Part shown: in pieces, positions 1 to 9,241 of the stretch | Layout: every line of letters begins with the position of its first letter | Numbering within the stretch: position 1 is the first letter of the stretch | From: Clostridia bacterium | GTDB lineage: Bacteria; Bacillota; Clostridia; Oscillospirales; CAG-272 | Length of the DNA: 37,445 nucleotides | Assembly: GCA_017646745.1 (NCBI GenBank) | Contig: JAGCLY010000077.1 | Location: 1-37,445 of the forward strand | Direction: 5' to 3' | The notes under the pieces: generated by a model | Database searches by the model: none | The model's input: the letters and a program-made list of their open reading frames with translations, nothing else | Told to the model about the DNA's origin: nothing | Position numbers and translations under genes: made by a program

Positions 1-2456
1 GCCTGCTCGGTAAGCCATGCAGCCTGACCAAGTCTATCCTGCTCACAGTCGTTAAGAGCGAAGTGCTTAAGAACTACGTCAACACCGTGGTCAAGGAGTG
101 CGCCAACCTCTGCGCCCGCCATCTCGCCTGCAAGGAAGCCGTCCTCGGAGTAATACTCGAAGTTACGTCCGCCGTAAGGAGTACGGTGGGTGTTAGCACC
201 AGGACCGTAGAGACAGGAAACGCTTGCACCAAGGCAGTCGTTTGCAATCATAGTACCAACCTGATAAATAAGATCAAGGTTGAAGGTAGCTGCCATAACG
301 TCCTCGGAGGTGAAGGCAGTAGCCTCTGCAGACTTGCCATCAATGGTAACAAGACCGCCGCCGAAGAGAGAAACGGTAAGACCCTGAGGACCGTTCTCAT
401 CACGGGAGCCGGGAGCGTTCACAGAAGGAACGGGATGTCTCCAGTGGAAGGAGTCACCAATAGCGATAAGCTCGTCGAGAGTAACGTTCTCAAGAAGCTT
501 TGCCCATGCGGGATCGTCATAATCCTTGTTAGCGGTTACGCCATCCTTATCCTCGTCCATGCTGAACATGTCATAAAGAGTAAGACCGTTCTTTGCATCA
601 AGGATAGGCATTTCGTGCCACTCTGCAGGAACCTCGAAGTAATCCTCGCCCATAGTAGCCCAACGGCCCTCGGTGAGCTCGGTTACCATACGCTCGGTAA
701 GAGTGAGCTTAACGCTCTCGGTGGGCCAGGTACCGGTCCAGTCATTTCTGGAAAGGAAGGTAACGGTGCCCTCGCCGAAGTAGAGGTTAGGATCTGCATC
801 GGAAAGCTGGTTTTCGATCTTAGTGCCGTTAAGAGAGGTAGAGTAGCTGAGATCAAGCTCTTCTACCGCACGAACACGAACGAGGTCAGCATTACCCTCT
901 GCGTCCATACCGTCTGCAGTGGTGTAGCCCTTTGCTGCAAGAATATTGTTAATAGCGTTGTGAGAGTCGGTAGCAGCGGTGAAGTAGTAATCACCTGCTT
1001 CAAGGATGTATGTACCGTGGCCGTATGCGTCATAGCAAGCAAGATCGCGGCGGTCAACCTTGATAGTGATGCACTCGTACTGACCGGGCTCAAGAACCTG
1101 AGTCTTGCCGAAGCCAACGAGCTGAACTGCAGCCTTCTCAATGTGATTGTCAATGTCATACTGGGTGTAGGGAGACTGAACGTAAACCTGAACAGTTTCC
1201 TTACCTGCAACGTCACCGGTGTTAGTAACGGTAATGGTAACGTAGTACTGATCGTTCTCAGCGCTGTAGTAGGTTACCATATCACTGTAGGTGAAATTGG
1301 TGTAGGAGAGACCGTAGCCGAAGGGGAATGCAACGTCATCGCTGTACTTATACTCGCCAGCGTTGCCCTTACCCATTACGAGATCCTCGTATCTGGTCTC
1401 ATAGTACTTGTAACCAACATAGATGCCTTCCTGATATACCATGTAGGTAGAAGCGTTCTCGGGAACCTGACCGTTGTAGCCAAGGTAGGTCTGAGCGATG
1501 AAGTTCTGCATTGCAGGAGAGGAGAAGTTGTCGTAGCAGTAAGTGTCTACAAGGCTACCAGAGGGATTAACCTTACCTGCAAGGATGTCGGTAACAGCGT
1601 TGGTGCCTGCGATACCAAGACCGCCTACCCAAAGGCAAGCGTCAACAGGATAATCCTTAAGGAAGTCAACCTCAAGAGCATTAGATGTGTTGATAAGCAC
1701 AATGATCTTAGAGCCCTTCTCGCTCTTAACCTGAGCCGCATACTCAAGGAGCTTTCTCTCGTTCTCGTTGAGCTCGAGATAATTGATAGCATCTTCTTCG
1801 CCCTCATAGCCGGGGAAGGAGCAGTCATAGCCCTCGCCGCCTACACGGGAGAAGGTGAGAATAAGAGCATCAGAATACTCAGAAACAGAGCTCTTAACGT
1901 CTGCGGGATAGTTAGCGTGATCAATTTCAACAATAGGAGCCTGGCCTGCAAGAACTGCACTCTCGCCTGCGCTTGCACCGTTAGATACAGCATCCTTAAG
2001 ATCAGCAGCCTCATCGCTAAGGTACCAGTTCCAAAGGGTCTCATTTACGGTAAGACCGGACTTCTCAAGAGCAACCTTAAAGCTATCTGCCTTAGATGCA
2101 TCTACGTTACCGGAGCCTGTACCACCGTAGGTAAGAGCAACCGAGTTTACAGAGAGGGTGGAAACCTTTGCACCACCGGCAAGGGGAAGTGCGCCATTGT
2201 TGAGAAGAAGAGCTGCGCCCTCTGCCTCAACCTGGTAGCAGAGTTCTTTACCTGCTTCAAGTCTTTCCTCCTGCGATTTGTAATCACTCTCAAAATAAAT
2301 AGCAGAGGGATCTCTGTTTTCCAGCTCCCAGAAGGTATTGCCGGCAATCAGAAGCGAGATGGTGTTGTCAAACATTCTAACAACAACGTTCACGGGAATC
2401 ATGATTACGAACAAAACCAAAAGGATAACCGAAAGGGTTTTGAGTAAAATTCTCAT
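1..2456 (-). CDS. Glycoside hydrolase family 3 (beta-glucosidase-like), membrane-anchored, 3' part missing
   Basis: The minus-strand frame is open from the ATG at 2456 to the left edge (818 codons, no stop), so the gene is truncated by the window. A hydrophobic anchor sits at residues 6-27. The GH3 C-terminal (alpha/beta) domain comes first, joined through FPFGYGLSYTNF (about 377-388) to an FnIII-like region; the (beta/alpha)8 barrel follows, with DENGPQGL (about 687), NTHRTPYGGRNFEYYSED (about 752-769) and KHFALND (about 795). This permuted order (GH3_C, FnIII, GH3_N) occurs in some Clostridia. The family removes terminal sugars from the non-reducing end of glycosides; the substrate cannot be read from sequence. 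The catalytic nucleophile Asp should lie beyond the left edge and was not seen. RBS AAAAGGAG precedes the ATG, and the promoter is at 2541-2569. The anchor suggests action at the outer face of the membrane. Confidence 0.9.
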   Translation of the reverse strand, partial: MRILLKTLSVILLVLFVIMIPVNVVVRMFDNTISLLIAGNTFWELENRDPSAIYFESDYKSQEERLEAGKELCYQVEAEGAALLLNNGALPLAGGAKVSTLSVNSVALTYGGTGSGNVDASKADSFKVALEKSGLTVNETLWNWYLSDEAADLKDAVSNGASAGESAVLAGQAPIVEIDHANYPADVKSSVSEYSDALILTFSRVGGEGYDCSFPGYEGEEDAINYLELNENERKLLEYAAQVKSEKGSKIIVLINTSNALEVDFLKDYPVDACLWVGGLGIAGTNAVTDILAGKVNPSGSLVDTYCYDNFSSPAMQNFIAQTYLGYNGQVPENASTYMVYQEGIYVGYKYYETRYEDLVMGKGNAGEYKYSDDVAFPFGYGLSYTNFTYSDMVTYYSAENDQYYVTITVTNTGDVAGKETVQVYVQSPYTQYDIDNHIEKAAVQLVGFGKTQVLEPGQYECITIKVDRRDLACYDAYGHGTYILEAGDYYFTAATDSHNAINNILAAKGYTTADGMDAEGNADLVRVRAVEELDLSYSTSLNGTKIENQLSDADPNLYFGEGTVTFLSRNDWTGTWPTESVKLTLTERMVTELTEGRWATMGEDYFEVPAEWHEMPILDAKNGLTLYDMFSMDEDKDGVTANKDYDDPAWAKLLENVTLDELIAIGDSFHWRHPVPSVNAPGSRDENGPQGLTVSLFGGGLVTIDGKSAEATAFTSEDVMAATFNLDLIYQVGTMIANDCLGASVSCLYGPGANTHRTPYGGRNFEYYSEDGFLAGEMAGAEVGALLDHGVDVVLKHFALNDCEQDRLGQAAWLTEQ

Positions 2457-2540
2457 GTTTTTCTCCTTTTTATCAGGCTGTGCCTGTTAATAATTATTTT
2501 TGGCGAGTATATAAATATATAAAAAAGTCGCCTACGTAAA

Positions 2541-2569
2541 ATTATAGCATAACAATCTGAAATTGTCAA
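2541..2569 (-). promoter_or_regulatory. Sigma-A promoter of the GH3 gene
   Basis: On the minus strand TTGACA (2569-2564) is followed by a 17-base spacer and TATAAT (2546-2541). Both boxes match consensus exactly. The start codon is about 85 bases downstream. Confidence 0.85.
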
Positions 2570-2627
2570 TCAAATGTCAATCAAATGACAATGTGTAAAC
2601 AAAGTTTGTAACAACTGCACAAGTTGT
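2564..2627. promoter_or_regulatory. Tandem 11-mers and two palindromes upstream of the GH3 promoter
   Basis: TGTCAATCAAA occurs twice in tandem (2564-2574 and 2575-2585), so the -35 box is duplicated one helical turn upstream. Two dyads follow: ACAAAGTTTGT (2599-2609) and ACAACT-5-AGTTGT (2611-2627). Their position just upstream of the -35 suits an activator or an upstream operator, for example for a sugar-responsive regulator. No regulator gene is nearby, so the role is inferred. Confidence 0.4.
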
Positions 2628-2703
2628 GAACTGCTTTTTTGTTAAATGAGCAAGATTTATTCCTTATCAATCACCTCCGACAAGAAAGGGAGTAGAGTTC
2701 CAT

Positions 2704-2781
2704 TTTTTGCGATTTATTACGCAAAAAGTTAACTCAAAAAAATCGCATGGATAATTTGCGTTTTATATAAAAATACGCAAA
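2704..2781. repeat. Two adjacent hairpins sharing TTTGCG/CGCAAA arms
   Basis: In the gene-free stretch 2628-2833, TTTTTGCG (2704-2711) pairs with CGCAAAAA (2720-2727), and TTTGCGT (2755-2761) pairs with ACGCAAA (2775-2781). The same hexamer forms both stems. No coding potential is seen. They may be decayed terminators or protein-binding dyads. Confidence 0.35.
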
Positions 2782-2829
2782 ATATACACCATTTTGACAA
2801 TTATAGTTGTCATATTCGTTGTTTTTTAC

Positions 2830-2862
2830 AAAAAACGAGCCCGATAATGTATCGGGCTCGTT
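2830..2862 (-). terminator. Rho-independent terminator of the opp operon
   Basis: A 13-bp stem (2834-2846 with 2850-2862, containing CGAGCCCGAT) closes a 3-base loop. Read on the minus strand it runs into a short T tract. It lies about 60 bases after the DUF3899 stop codon and ends the oppABCDF-DUF3899 unit. Confidence 0.85.
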
Positions 2863-2923
2863 AGCAAATAAAACAATATTTTGTTTTATACTTTTGAGTT
2901 CTTTTTACTTGGAATATACTTTT

Positions 2924-3331
2924 TTATACCTTTACCATACTATACGGAATCAAGAGCAAAAGTCCCACTGCCAAAGCAACCAAGCCAACAACAAACGTTT
3001 GCTTCAACCAAGGTTTGTCGATTTTTATTCGTTCCTGCTTATAGTCATAAAATGACTTAGGCAACTTTTTTGAATAGGATGCCGAAAACAGTCCGAGGAA
3101 GGTCTTGCACCCATATGCAATCATATCGAATGCGCCCTCAGTACCTGCCCAGCTGATAGCTCCAACACCGGACAAAACGATACCGGTGATAACGAAGCAA
3201 TCCGACAAGTCCTTAAAGAGCTCTTCCCTATCTCCCGCGCTGAAAAGCTTGAGCGAAAGAGTGGAAAGAACAAGTATTACGACAGCGGCAATTATGGGTT
3301 TCAGCCATTTGATAAACCTATTGTCTTCCAT
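2924..3331 (-). CDS. DUF3899 family small membrane protein
   Basis: 135 residues. Hydrophobic segments lie at about 10-30, 43-62 and 111-132. The central FVITGIVLSGVGAISWAG plus GAFDMIAYG, followed by SFYDYKQER, matches the DUF3899 pattern. The function of this family is unknown. It starts 20 bases after the oppF stop with a GAGG Shine-Dalgarno six bases before the ATG, so it is the last gene of the opp operon. Co-transcription suggests, but does not show, a link to the transporter. The family assignment is from memory of its conserved motif. Confidence 0.75.
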   Translation of the reverse strand: MEDNRFIKWLKPIIAAVVILVLSTLSLKLFSAGDREELFKDLSDCFVITGIVLSGVGAISWAGTEGAFDMIAYGCKTFLGLFSASYSKKLPKSFYDYKQERIKIDKPWLKQTFVVGLVALAVGLLLLIPYSMVKV

Positions 3332-3351
3332 TCATAACCTCGTATATTGGT

Positions 3352-4554
3352 TTATTTGAGTATTTCCAAATACTTCTGATACTCCGCCTCGTTGCACTTA
3401 ACAAAGTGACCGGGCTTTATCTCACGCATAATGGGCTTATCCACGGTGTAATCATGCTCTGCAAGAGGATTGTATATAATTCTCTGACGAGTTTTTTCAT
3501 ACTCGGGGTCAGGCAACGGAATAGCCGAAAGCAGCGAACGTGTATAAGGATGAAGCGGATTGAGGAAAAGCTCCTCGGATGTTGCAAGCTCAACCATCTC
3601 ACCGTAGTACATAACGCCAATACGGTCTGAGAAATACTTAACAACCGAAAGGTCATGGGCGATAAAGAGAATAGTCAAGCCAAGCTCGTGGCGAAGATCG
3701 TTCAGAAGGTTGATGACCTGCGCCTGAATTGACACGTCCAGCGCGGAAACAGGCTCGTCGGCAATAATAACCTCCGGCTGCATAATAACAGCGCGGGCAA
3801 TACCAATACGCTGACGCTGACCACCCGAAAATTCGTGCTGATAACGTCCCGCATGCTCACGAACAAGTCCGACAAGCTCGAGCATTTCATCTACCTTCTT
3901 GTTGATGGCCTCCTTATCCTTTTCTCCCTGAATAATTAATCCCTCGGAGATGATCTCACGGACGGTAAGTCTGGGGTCAAGCGATGCAGAAGGATCCTGG
4001 AAGATCATCTGAATCTTGGTTACCAAGCGAGTCTTTCTCGCAATACGAAGCTCGTTCTTGAATTCCTTATTGAGAGCGATCCTTTCGCTCTCACCGGCCT
4101 CTGCCATAAGCTTCTCGTACTTTTCACGAACAGCCGCCATCTGGCGCTGCTGATAAGCATGATCACAATGCTTTTGGTCATACTTTGCAAGCTTGATCTG
4201 TTTTTTTTGCTCGGCGATAAAAGCGTTCAGCTCCTTTTTCAAAGCAGCCTTATCCGCATCGGGCGCCGCCATCTTTTCCTTGTATTCCGCCCTCGCATTT
4301 CTGATTGCGAGACGGTAGGACATTAATCCTGCGCCTATTCTAATACCCTTAAAGAAGATATTTCCGGATGTGATGTTATAAAGCTTGATGATTGAGCGAC
4401 CGGTAGTGGTTTTTCCACAGCCCGACTCACCAACAAGACCGAAAACCTCACCTTTTTTTACATCAAAGCTGACGTGATTTACCGCCTTGGTACTGCCGAA
4501 ATACTGGCACAGATCTTCTATTCGAAGCAAAACCTCGGAGTTATTGTTTTCCAT
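3352..4554 (-). CDS. oppF: Oligopeptide ABC transporter ATP-binding protein OppF, with inserted charged segment
   Basis: One of the two ATPases powering peptide import; it acts on the cytoplasmic face with OppD. Walker A GESGCGKT is at 42-49, Q-loop FQDP at about 185-188, signature FSGGQRQR at 242-249, Walker B VIIADEP at 262-268, and H-loop FIAHD follows. The C-terminal extension containing NPLHPYT is typical of the Opp/Dpp family. Unusual: about 100 Lys/Glu/Ala-rich residues (about 75-175), probably helical or coiled coil, lie between the second beta strand and the Q-loop, where normal OppF has a short loop. The other catalytic motifs are intact, so the protein should hydrolyse ATP. The start overlaps the end of oppD by 14 bases, implying translational coupling. 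Confidence 0.93.
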   Translation of the reverse strand: MENNNSEVLLRIEDLCQYFGSTKAVNHVSFDVKKGEVFGLVGESGCGKTTTGRSIIKLYNITSGNIFFKGIRIGAGLMSYRLAIRNARAEYKEKMAAPDADKAALKKELNAFIAEQKKQIKLAKYDQKHCDHAYQQRQMAAVREKYEKLMAEAGESERIALNKEFKNELRIARKTRLVTKIQMIFQDPSASLDPRLTVREIISEGLIIQGEKDKEAINKKVDEMLELVGLVREHAGRYQHEFSGGQRQRIGIARAVIMQPEVIIADEPVSALDVSIQAQVINLLNDLRHELGLTILFIAHDLSVVKYFSDRIGVMYYGEMVELATSEELFLNPLHPYTRSLLSAIPLPDPEYEKTRQRIIYNPLAEHDYTVDKPIMREIKPGHFVKCNEAEYQKYLEILK

Positions 4555-6682
4555 TTTCCCGTGCCTCCTTCATTTTTTTCATTCTAGCAATTCTGTCGGT
4601 AATAATTTTGGGTGTCTCAATTTTAGGTGCGTTGGGATGAAGGAGCCATGTTGCTGCGTAGTGAGTATCGCTGATCTTGAACATAGGGGGCTGACGCTCA
4701 AAGTCTATCTTCATAGCATACTTATTACGATCTGCAAATGCATCTCCCACAGGGGGATAAATCATATTCGGGGGTGTACCGGGAATAGCATCAAGCTTTT
4801 CGTTGGTATCCAGATCTGGCATAGAGGACAGAAGCGCCCAGGTATAAGGATGCGCAGGGTGATAGAATACGTCTTCAGACGTTCCGTACTCAACGATCTT
4901 ACCTGCATACATAACGGCAATTCTATCTGCCATATTAGCAACAACGCCAAGGTCGTGAGTGATGAAGATAACGGTAAGATTTCTTTCCCTCTTAAGCTTA
5001 TTTATCAGCTCCAGAATCTGCGACTGAATAGTTACGTCAAGTGCCGTTGTAGGCTCGTCGCAAATAAGAATATCGGGATTTGCAGCAAGCGCAATCGCAA
5101 TAACGATACGCTGACGCATACCGCCCGAAAATTCAAACGGATATTGCTTAAATCTCTTACGAGGCTCGGAAATACCAACCTCCTCAAGGAGCTTAAGCGC
5201 CTTGTTCTTTGCCATATTATAAGTGACCTTATGAACAACACCGGATGCGCAGGCCTTCAAATAATCGATTATGGCAATTGCCTCCTCGTTATAATTACGG
5301 CTTTCCTGATTAGCAATGATCTCTTCGTAATGACGAATCAGACGGTCGATCTGATTGAGAATATTGTTCTGCACCAACTCAAAGTTAACAAGCGAGGGAG
5401 CTGCAACCGTCCAGTTGGGTGTCTTGCCCTTCTTCTTGATTGCATTATGCTTAGCAAGCTGCTTTTTGTACTTTGCCTCTTCTCTCTTGTTATTTTTCTT
5501 TCCGTAGAAGTACCTCTCAAGCTCGGAGCGAACACCGGTACCAAAGGTGTAGGTCAAGCTATCCTTTGATATTGCGAGAGGATCAATAGTTGCCTTCACA
5601 GAAGCGTCGAGTTTGGCGAAGGTATCAAATATATCCTTCTTCTGAAGCTCGCTCTGGGCGAATATATCTCTCTTATCCTTAAGCTGCTGAATAGCGATTG
5701 CCATATTATCAATCGAATTCTGCGCAGAGTATCTAACCGCCTGCTCCACATTTTCAATGAAATCGAGCATAAAGTGCTCATCCAAATATTTTCTCAAATA
5801 TTTGTTAAGCTCAGGAATGTCAAGTTCGGGAAGTGGATCTTTGCTGAAGGTATAGTAATAACCGAGAGCGAAGAAGTTGGGCGCTACAAAGTCAATTGCC
5901 TCTGCAAGAATTGCCTTGATGTCAGAGAGTACACTTATAAGCTCCTGCACATTCTTGCTCTTATAAACAGGAAGGATCTTTTCGCACAGGGCAAGCAATT
6001 GGGTAGCATTCTCATCAACCACATAGGTCTGAACACTGTCCTTAGCAAGTGTGCGAATACGATTAAGGCGGTATTTCACGTCACTTGCGGCCTTCTTCTC
6101 AAGCTCGAATACAAGCGCGCTGATCTCCTCAACAGCCTCGATTGCTGCATCGTGAGCATCATTGTATGCGGCCTCTAAATCAAGATGCTTGTACTCAAAT
6201 TTATCGAAGTTTTTGCACTTTGTATCTGTATCTACACCGGGCAAAACAGCATTAAGCTCTTCTTTTAAATTTTTAAGATAGGAATTAAAGGAAATTCTGC
6301 TTTCCTTCTGACGCGCCTTTCCCTTCAGGATCATAGCCTCTGTGAGCTGCTTACCGATTCTTGCAATGGGATTAAGGCTTGACATAGGATCCTGGAAGAT
6401 CATAGCGATTTTATCACCACGAATCTTGTGGAACTCTTCCTCAGAAATCTTAAGCAAATCCTTGCCGTCGTAAATGATCTCGCCGCCCTCAATGATAGAG
6501 TTACCGGAGAGAATTCCAAGAATAGCCTTCGAGGTAACCGACTTACCCGAGCCGGATTCGCCAACTATTGCCAGCGTCTCGCCTTCGTTTAAGTCAAAGT
6601 TTATACCGCGAACAGCCTGTACCTTTCCCTCATTGGTGCGAAAGGAGATTGTTAAATTTCTTACGTAAAGCTTTGTATTCAT
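4541..6682 (-). CDS. oppD: Oligopeptide ABC transporter ATP-binding protein OppD, with ~365-residue insertion
   Basis: Partner ATPase of OppF. Walker A GESGSGKS is at 41-48, Q-loop FQDPMSSLNP at 96-105, signature FSGGMRQR at 518-525, Walker B ILICDEP at 538-544, H-loop ITHD at 574-577, then the family HPAHPYTWALL region. Ordinary OppD has 320-360 residues; this one has 713. The extra residues, about 122-490, fall between the Q-loop and signature motif, in the helical subdomain that contacts the permease. The insert is mostly predicted helix, rich in Lys, Glu, Ala and Leu, with a basic patch near 395-420. I recognise no known domain in it. The frame is continuous and motifs are intact, so this is not an assembly fusion. 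It begins one base after the oppC stop. Confidence 0.93.
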   Translation of the reverse strand: MNTKLYVRNLTISFRTNEGKVQAVRGINFDLNEGETLAIVGESGSGKSVTSKAILGILSGNSIIEGGEIIYDGKDLLKISEEEFHKIRGDKIAMIFQDPMSSLNPIARIGKQLTEAMILKGKARQKESRISFNSYLKNLKEELNAVLPGVDTDTKCKNFDKFEYKHLDLEAAYNDAHDAAIEAVEEISALVFELEKKAASDVKYRLNRIRTLAKDSVQTYVVDENATQLLALCEKILPVYKSKNVQELISVLSDIKAILAEAIDFVAPNFFALGYYYTFSKDPLPELDIPELNKYLRKYLDEHFMLDFIENVEQAVRYSAQNSIDNMAIAIQQLKDKRDIFAQSELQKKDIFDTFAKLDASVKATIDPLAISKDSLTYTFGTGVRSELERYFYGKKNNKREEAKYKKQLAKHNAIKKKGKTPNWTVAAPSLVNFELVQNNILNQIDRLIRHYEEIIANQESRNYNEEAIAIIDYLKACASGVVHKVTYNMAKNKALKLLEEVGISEPRKRFKQYPFEFSGGMRQRIVIAIALAANPDILICDEPTTALDVTIQSQILELINKLKRERNLTVIFITHDLGVVANMADRIAVMYAGKIVEYGTSEDVFYHPAHPYTWALLSSMPDLDTNEKLDAIPGTPPNMIYPPVGDAFADRNKYAMKIDFERQPPMFKISDTHYAATWLLHPNAPKIETPKIITDRIARMKKMKEARENGKQ

Positions 6683-6683
6683 A

Positions 6684-8255
6684 TTAATCTACTCCTCTCG
6701 TCGACGGGTTAAAGGCATCTCTTAAGCCGTTACCAAACAGGTTGAAGCTTATCATCAGCAAAGCGATGAAGAGCGCGGGGAACAAAACAACATGGGGTGC
6801 ACTAGTCATACATGCCTGACCCTCAGACAGCATAGCACCTATAGAGGTCATCTTCGCACTGTTAAGGTTGATAATACCCAAATAGCTAAGCGACGTCTCA
6901 CTGAAGATAACGCTGGGAATTACCAGAATAGAGCCTGTGATGATAGTACCCATACTGTTGGGGAAGATGTGCTTGAACATAATACGGAAGTCGCTTGCAC
7001 CGAGTGTGCGTGCTGCAAGAACGTATTCCTGATTCTTAAATCTGTAGAACTGCATACGAACTCGTCCCGCCATACCTAACCATCCTGTGAATACAAAGGC
7101 AAACAGCAGCGACGGTACCATACCGATCTTACTTGCCAAGTGTAGGCTGAACAGTACCGTTACAACCGTGAACGGAATACCGCCGATAATATCCGAAACT
7201 CGCTCCATGCACATATCAACGATACCGCCATAGTAGCCCTCGATAGCGCCGTAAATTGCGCCTATCAAAAGGTTGATGACAGAAACGACGATAGCGAGTA
7301 TAAAGCTGAATCGAGCACCGGATGCCAAGCGTGAGAATATGTCAAATCCACGCACATTGGTTCCAAATACAAAGCTGGGCTCGAAATCGTACATATAGAT
7401 AAAGTAATTATACGCATTAATACGCACGGTGTAGTTGTAGCCAAGATCTGCAGAGCCGCCGCGATTTGCATAACGCCAGCCTGCCGAGGGATTCTCCTCG
7501 GTATAAGGATCGTCGGGCAGACGAACCGTGCTGGTATAGTCATCTCTGCCGTCGGTTTTAAGGTAAGCATACTGGAAGTTACCCTCGCTGTCAAGCTTCG
7601 GATTACCCTTCTTGTCACTTACGAACCAAATGTTCTTGTTAAGCTCGTTACCACTGTTGTTGGTATTAACCATAGGAAGAAGAACCTGAATGCCTGTCTG
7701 GTCCTGCCACTCCTGAATATCCTTATACTCTTTGGTGGTAAGTGTTCTTACGAAGCAGTCAAGACTTGTATAGGTGTCAATGCGAAGTGTATAGGTCGTC
7801 TTGGTTTTTCCGAAGGGGTCGGTAATGGTTTTGGTGTCAATTACCTTCTGGATGATCGGGCGGCCAAGCTCCTGCTCCATAGCACGGTAGGTCAGGTATC
7901 TGATCTCGGTGACGTCCTCTACGACCTTAGTTCCATCCCAGAAGCCGGTTCCCTCAAAGATGCCCAGTCTGGGTGTCAAATACTGATATCTGTTGAGAAT
8001 AGTCTGACTCGAGAAGGAGTCAACGTATTCCTGATTAACGAGAAACGGTCCTACAAGCGCGAAAATCACCAGCAATGCGATGATAAATGCTGCTACAACC
8101 GAGGACTTGTTCTTTGCGAAGCGCTTAAGAACGTCCTCAAAATAGCTCATCTGCTTGGTTTCAAGCTTTTTGTCATGGAGTCTCTCATTACTGTTTGTAA
8201 ACTCAAACTTGTCCTGGGGGATGTTATTCATATCAAAAGTATTCTTTTCCTGCAT
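6684..8255 (-). CDS. oppC: Oligopeptide ABC transporter permease OppC, with large extracytoplasmic loop
   Basis: Membrane subunit forming the channel with OppB. I place the start at 8255 (MQEKNTF, 523 residues): the ATG follows the oppB stop by one base with GGGGGCGAG upstream. A longer frame upstream lies inside oppB. TM1 is at about 52-73. The usual entry motif FGTNVRGFDIFSRL is at 298-310, followed by the BPD transporter helices with the EAA-type loop LAARTLGASDFRIMFKH. Between TM1 and FGTN lie about 220 residues rich in Thr, Tyr, Asp and Gly, against some 30-50 in normal OppC. By topology this segment is outside the membrane, where the binding protein docks. The insert has no family I recognise. 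Confidence 0.92.
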   Translation of the reverse strand: MQEKNTFDMNNIPQDKFEFTNSNERLHDKKLETKQMSYFEDVLKRFAKNKSSVVAAFIIALLVIFALVGPFLVNQEYVDSFSSQTILNRYQYLTPRLGIFEGTGFWDGTKVVEDVTEIRYLTYRAMEQELGRPIIQKVIDTKTITDPFGKTKTTYTLRIDTYTSLDCFVRTLTTKEYKDIQEWQDQTGIQVLLPMVNTNNSGNELNKNIWFVSDKKGNPKLDSEGNFQYAYLKTDGRDDYTSTVRLPDDPYTEENPSAGWRYANRGGSADLGYNYTVRINAYNYFIYMYDFEPSFVFGTNVRGFDIFSRLASGARFSFILAIVVSVINLLIGAIYGAIEGYYGGIVDMCMERVSDIIGGIPFTVVTVLFSLHLASKIGMVPSLLFAFVFTGWLGMAGRVRMQFYRFKNQEYVLAARTLGASDFRIMFKHIFPNSMGTIITGSILVIPSVIFSETSLSYLGIINLNSAKMTSIGAMLSEGQACMTSAPHVVLFPALFIALLMISFNLFGNGLRDAFNPSTRGVD

Positions 8256-8256
8256 A

Positions 8257-9219
8257 TTATCTCGCCCCCATTCTAATTCTCGGATCAATAATACCGTAGC
8301 TGATATCAATAACAATTCCTGCAGCAAGACCGATGAAGGTATAGAATACGGTCAGAAGCATAAAGAAGTTATAGTCGGGAGCAGGCTGCGCCTGAATAGC
8401 GCCAATGTAAAGCTCTCCAACACCGGGAATTGTAAACAACTGCTCGATGATCAGTGATCCACTCATAATTGAAATAAACTCACCAAGTATCATTGGGAAA
8501 ATAGGCACCATCGCGTTTCTCATAGCATGGCGAACGGTAGCCTGCGCTTTGGTGAGACCCTTAGTTCTGGCAAGCAACATAAAGTCGCTGGTCAAAACCT
8601 CGGTAAGCTCGGCTCTTGTATAACGGGCAAAGCCTGCGATAGTACCGAAGGACATCGACAAAATTGCGGGGACCGCAGAGCGAACGAAGGTCCAGCTCCA
8701 CGCACCGGCAGAAACGTCACTTACTGCACCGAACCAACCAAGCTTGAAGTACAGAAGATACTGTACCAGGAATGCATATATAAATGAAGGCACGGAAACA
8801 AAGACCATAACACCCGTAGAGATGAGGTGGTCCTGCCATTTGTTCTTCTTAAGTGCGGCAAAAATGCCGAGGGCCAAGCCCAATGGAATGGAAATAACGA
8901 TAGTGCTAAGGTTGAGCACCATAGTATAAGGTAAGCGGTTGACGAATACCTGCCAAACCTCACTTCCCATTTTATAGGTCTCGCCGTATCCGAAGTTACC
9001 CTGAACGGCGTATTTTAAAAATCTACCGTATTGCTGCATAATCGGTAGGTCGTATCCTAAAAGTTCGCGACGTTTAAGTATAAGCTCCATATCCTTTCCA
9101 AAGGCCTCGGCGGGGAGGTTGGGGAGAAGCTTAACTAAAACAAAGCACATTGTCATAATGACAAAAAAGACAAATAGCATAAGAGCTATTCGTTTAAGAA
9201 TGTACTTAAATATATACAT
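8257..9219 (-). CDS. oppB: Oligopeptide ABC transporter permease OppB
   Basis: 320 residues, normal length for OppB/DppB. The N-terminal signature YILKRIALMLFVFF forms TM1, followed by four to five further helices and the EAA-loop LLARTKGLTKAQATVRHAMRNA in the cytoplasmic coupling region. It pairs with OppC to make the translocation pore. RBS AAAGGAG lies eight bases before the ATG. It is the only Opp component here without an obvious insertion. The stop overlaps closely with the oppC start, and three stem-loops separate it from oppA. Confidence 0.95.
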   Translation of the reverse strand: MYIFKYILKRIALMLFVFFVIMTMCFVLVKLLPNLPAEAFGKDMELILKRRELLGYDLPIMQQYGRFLKYAVQGNFGYGETYKMGSEVWQVFVNRLPYTMVLNLSTIVISIPLGLALGIFAALKKNKWQDHLISTGVMVFVSVPSFIYAFLVQYLLYFKLGWFGAVSDVSAGAWSWTFVRSAVPAILSMSFGTIAGFARYTRAELTEVLTSDFMLLARTKGLTKAQATVRHAMRNAMVPIFPMILGEFISIMSGSLIIEQLFTIPGVGELYIGAIQAQPAPDYNFFMLLTVFYTFIGLAAGIVIDISYGIIDPRIRMGAR

Positions 9220-9241
9220 TTATTTCTCCTTTAGCAGTGCC

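Noticed and set aside
63..2447. Plus-strand frame of 794 codons over the GH3 gene
   Set aside because: The minus strand carries unmistakable GH3 motifs with RBS and promoter; the plus frame has no recognisable domain and is Ser/Val/Cys-rich shadow coding.
4541..6682. Fusion of two genes or assembly artefact in OppD
   Set aside because: Motifs before and after the insert form one normal ATPase in a single uninterrupted frame, and OppC and OppF are also expanded.
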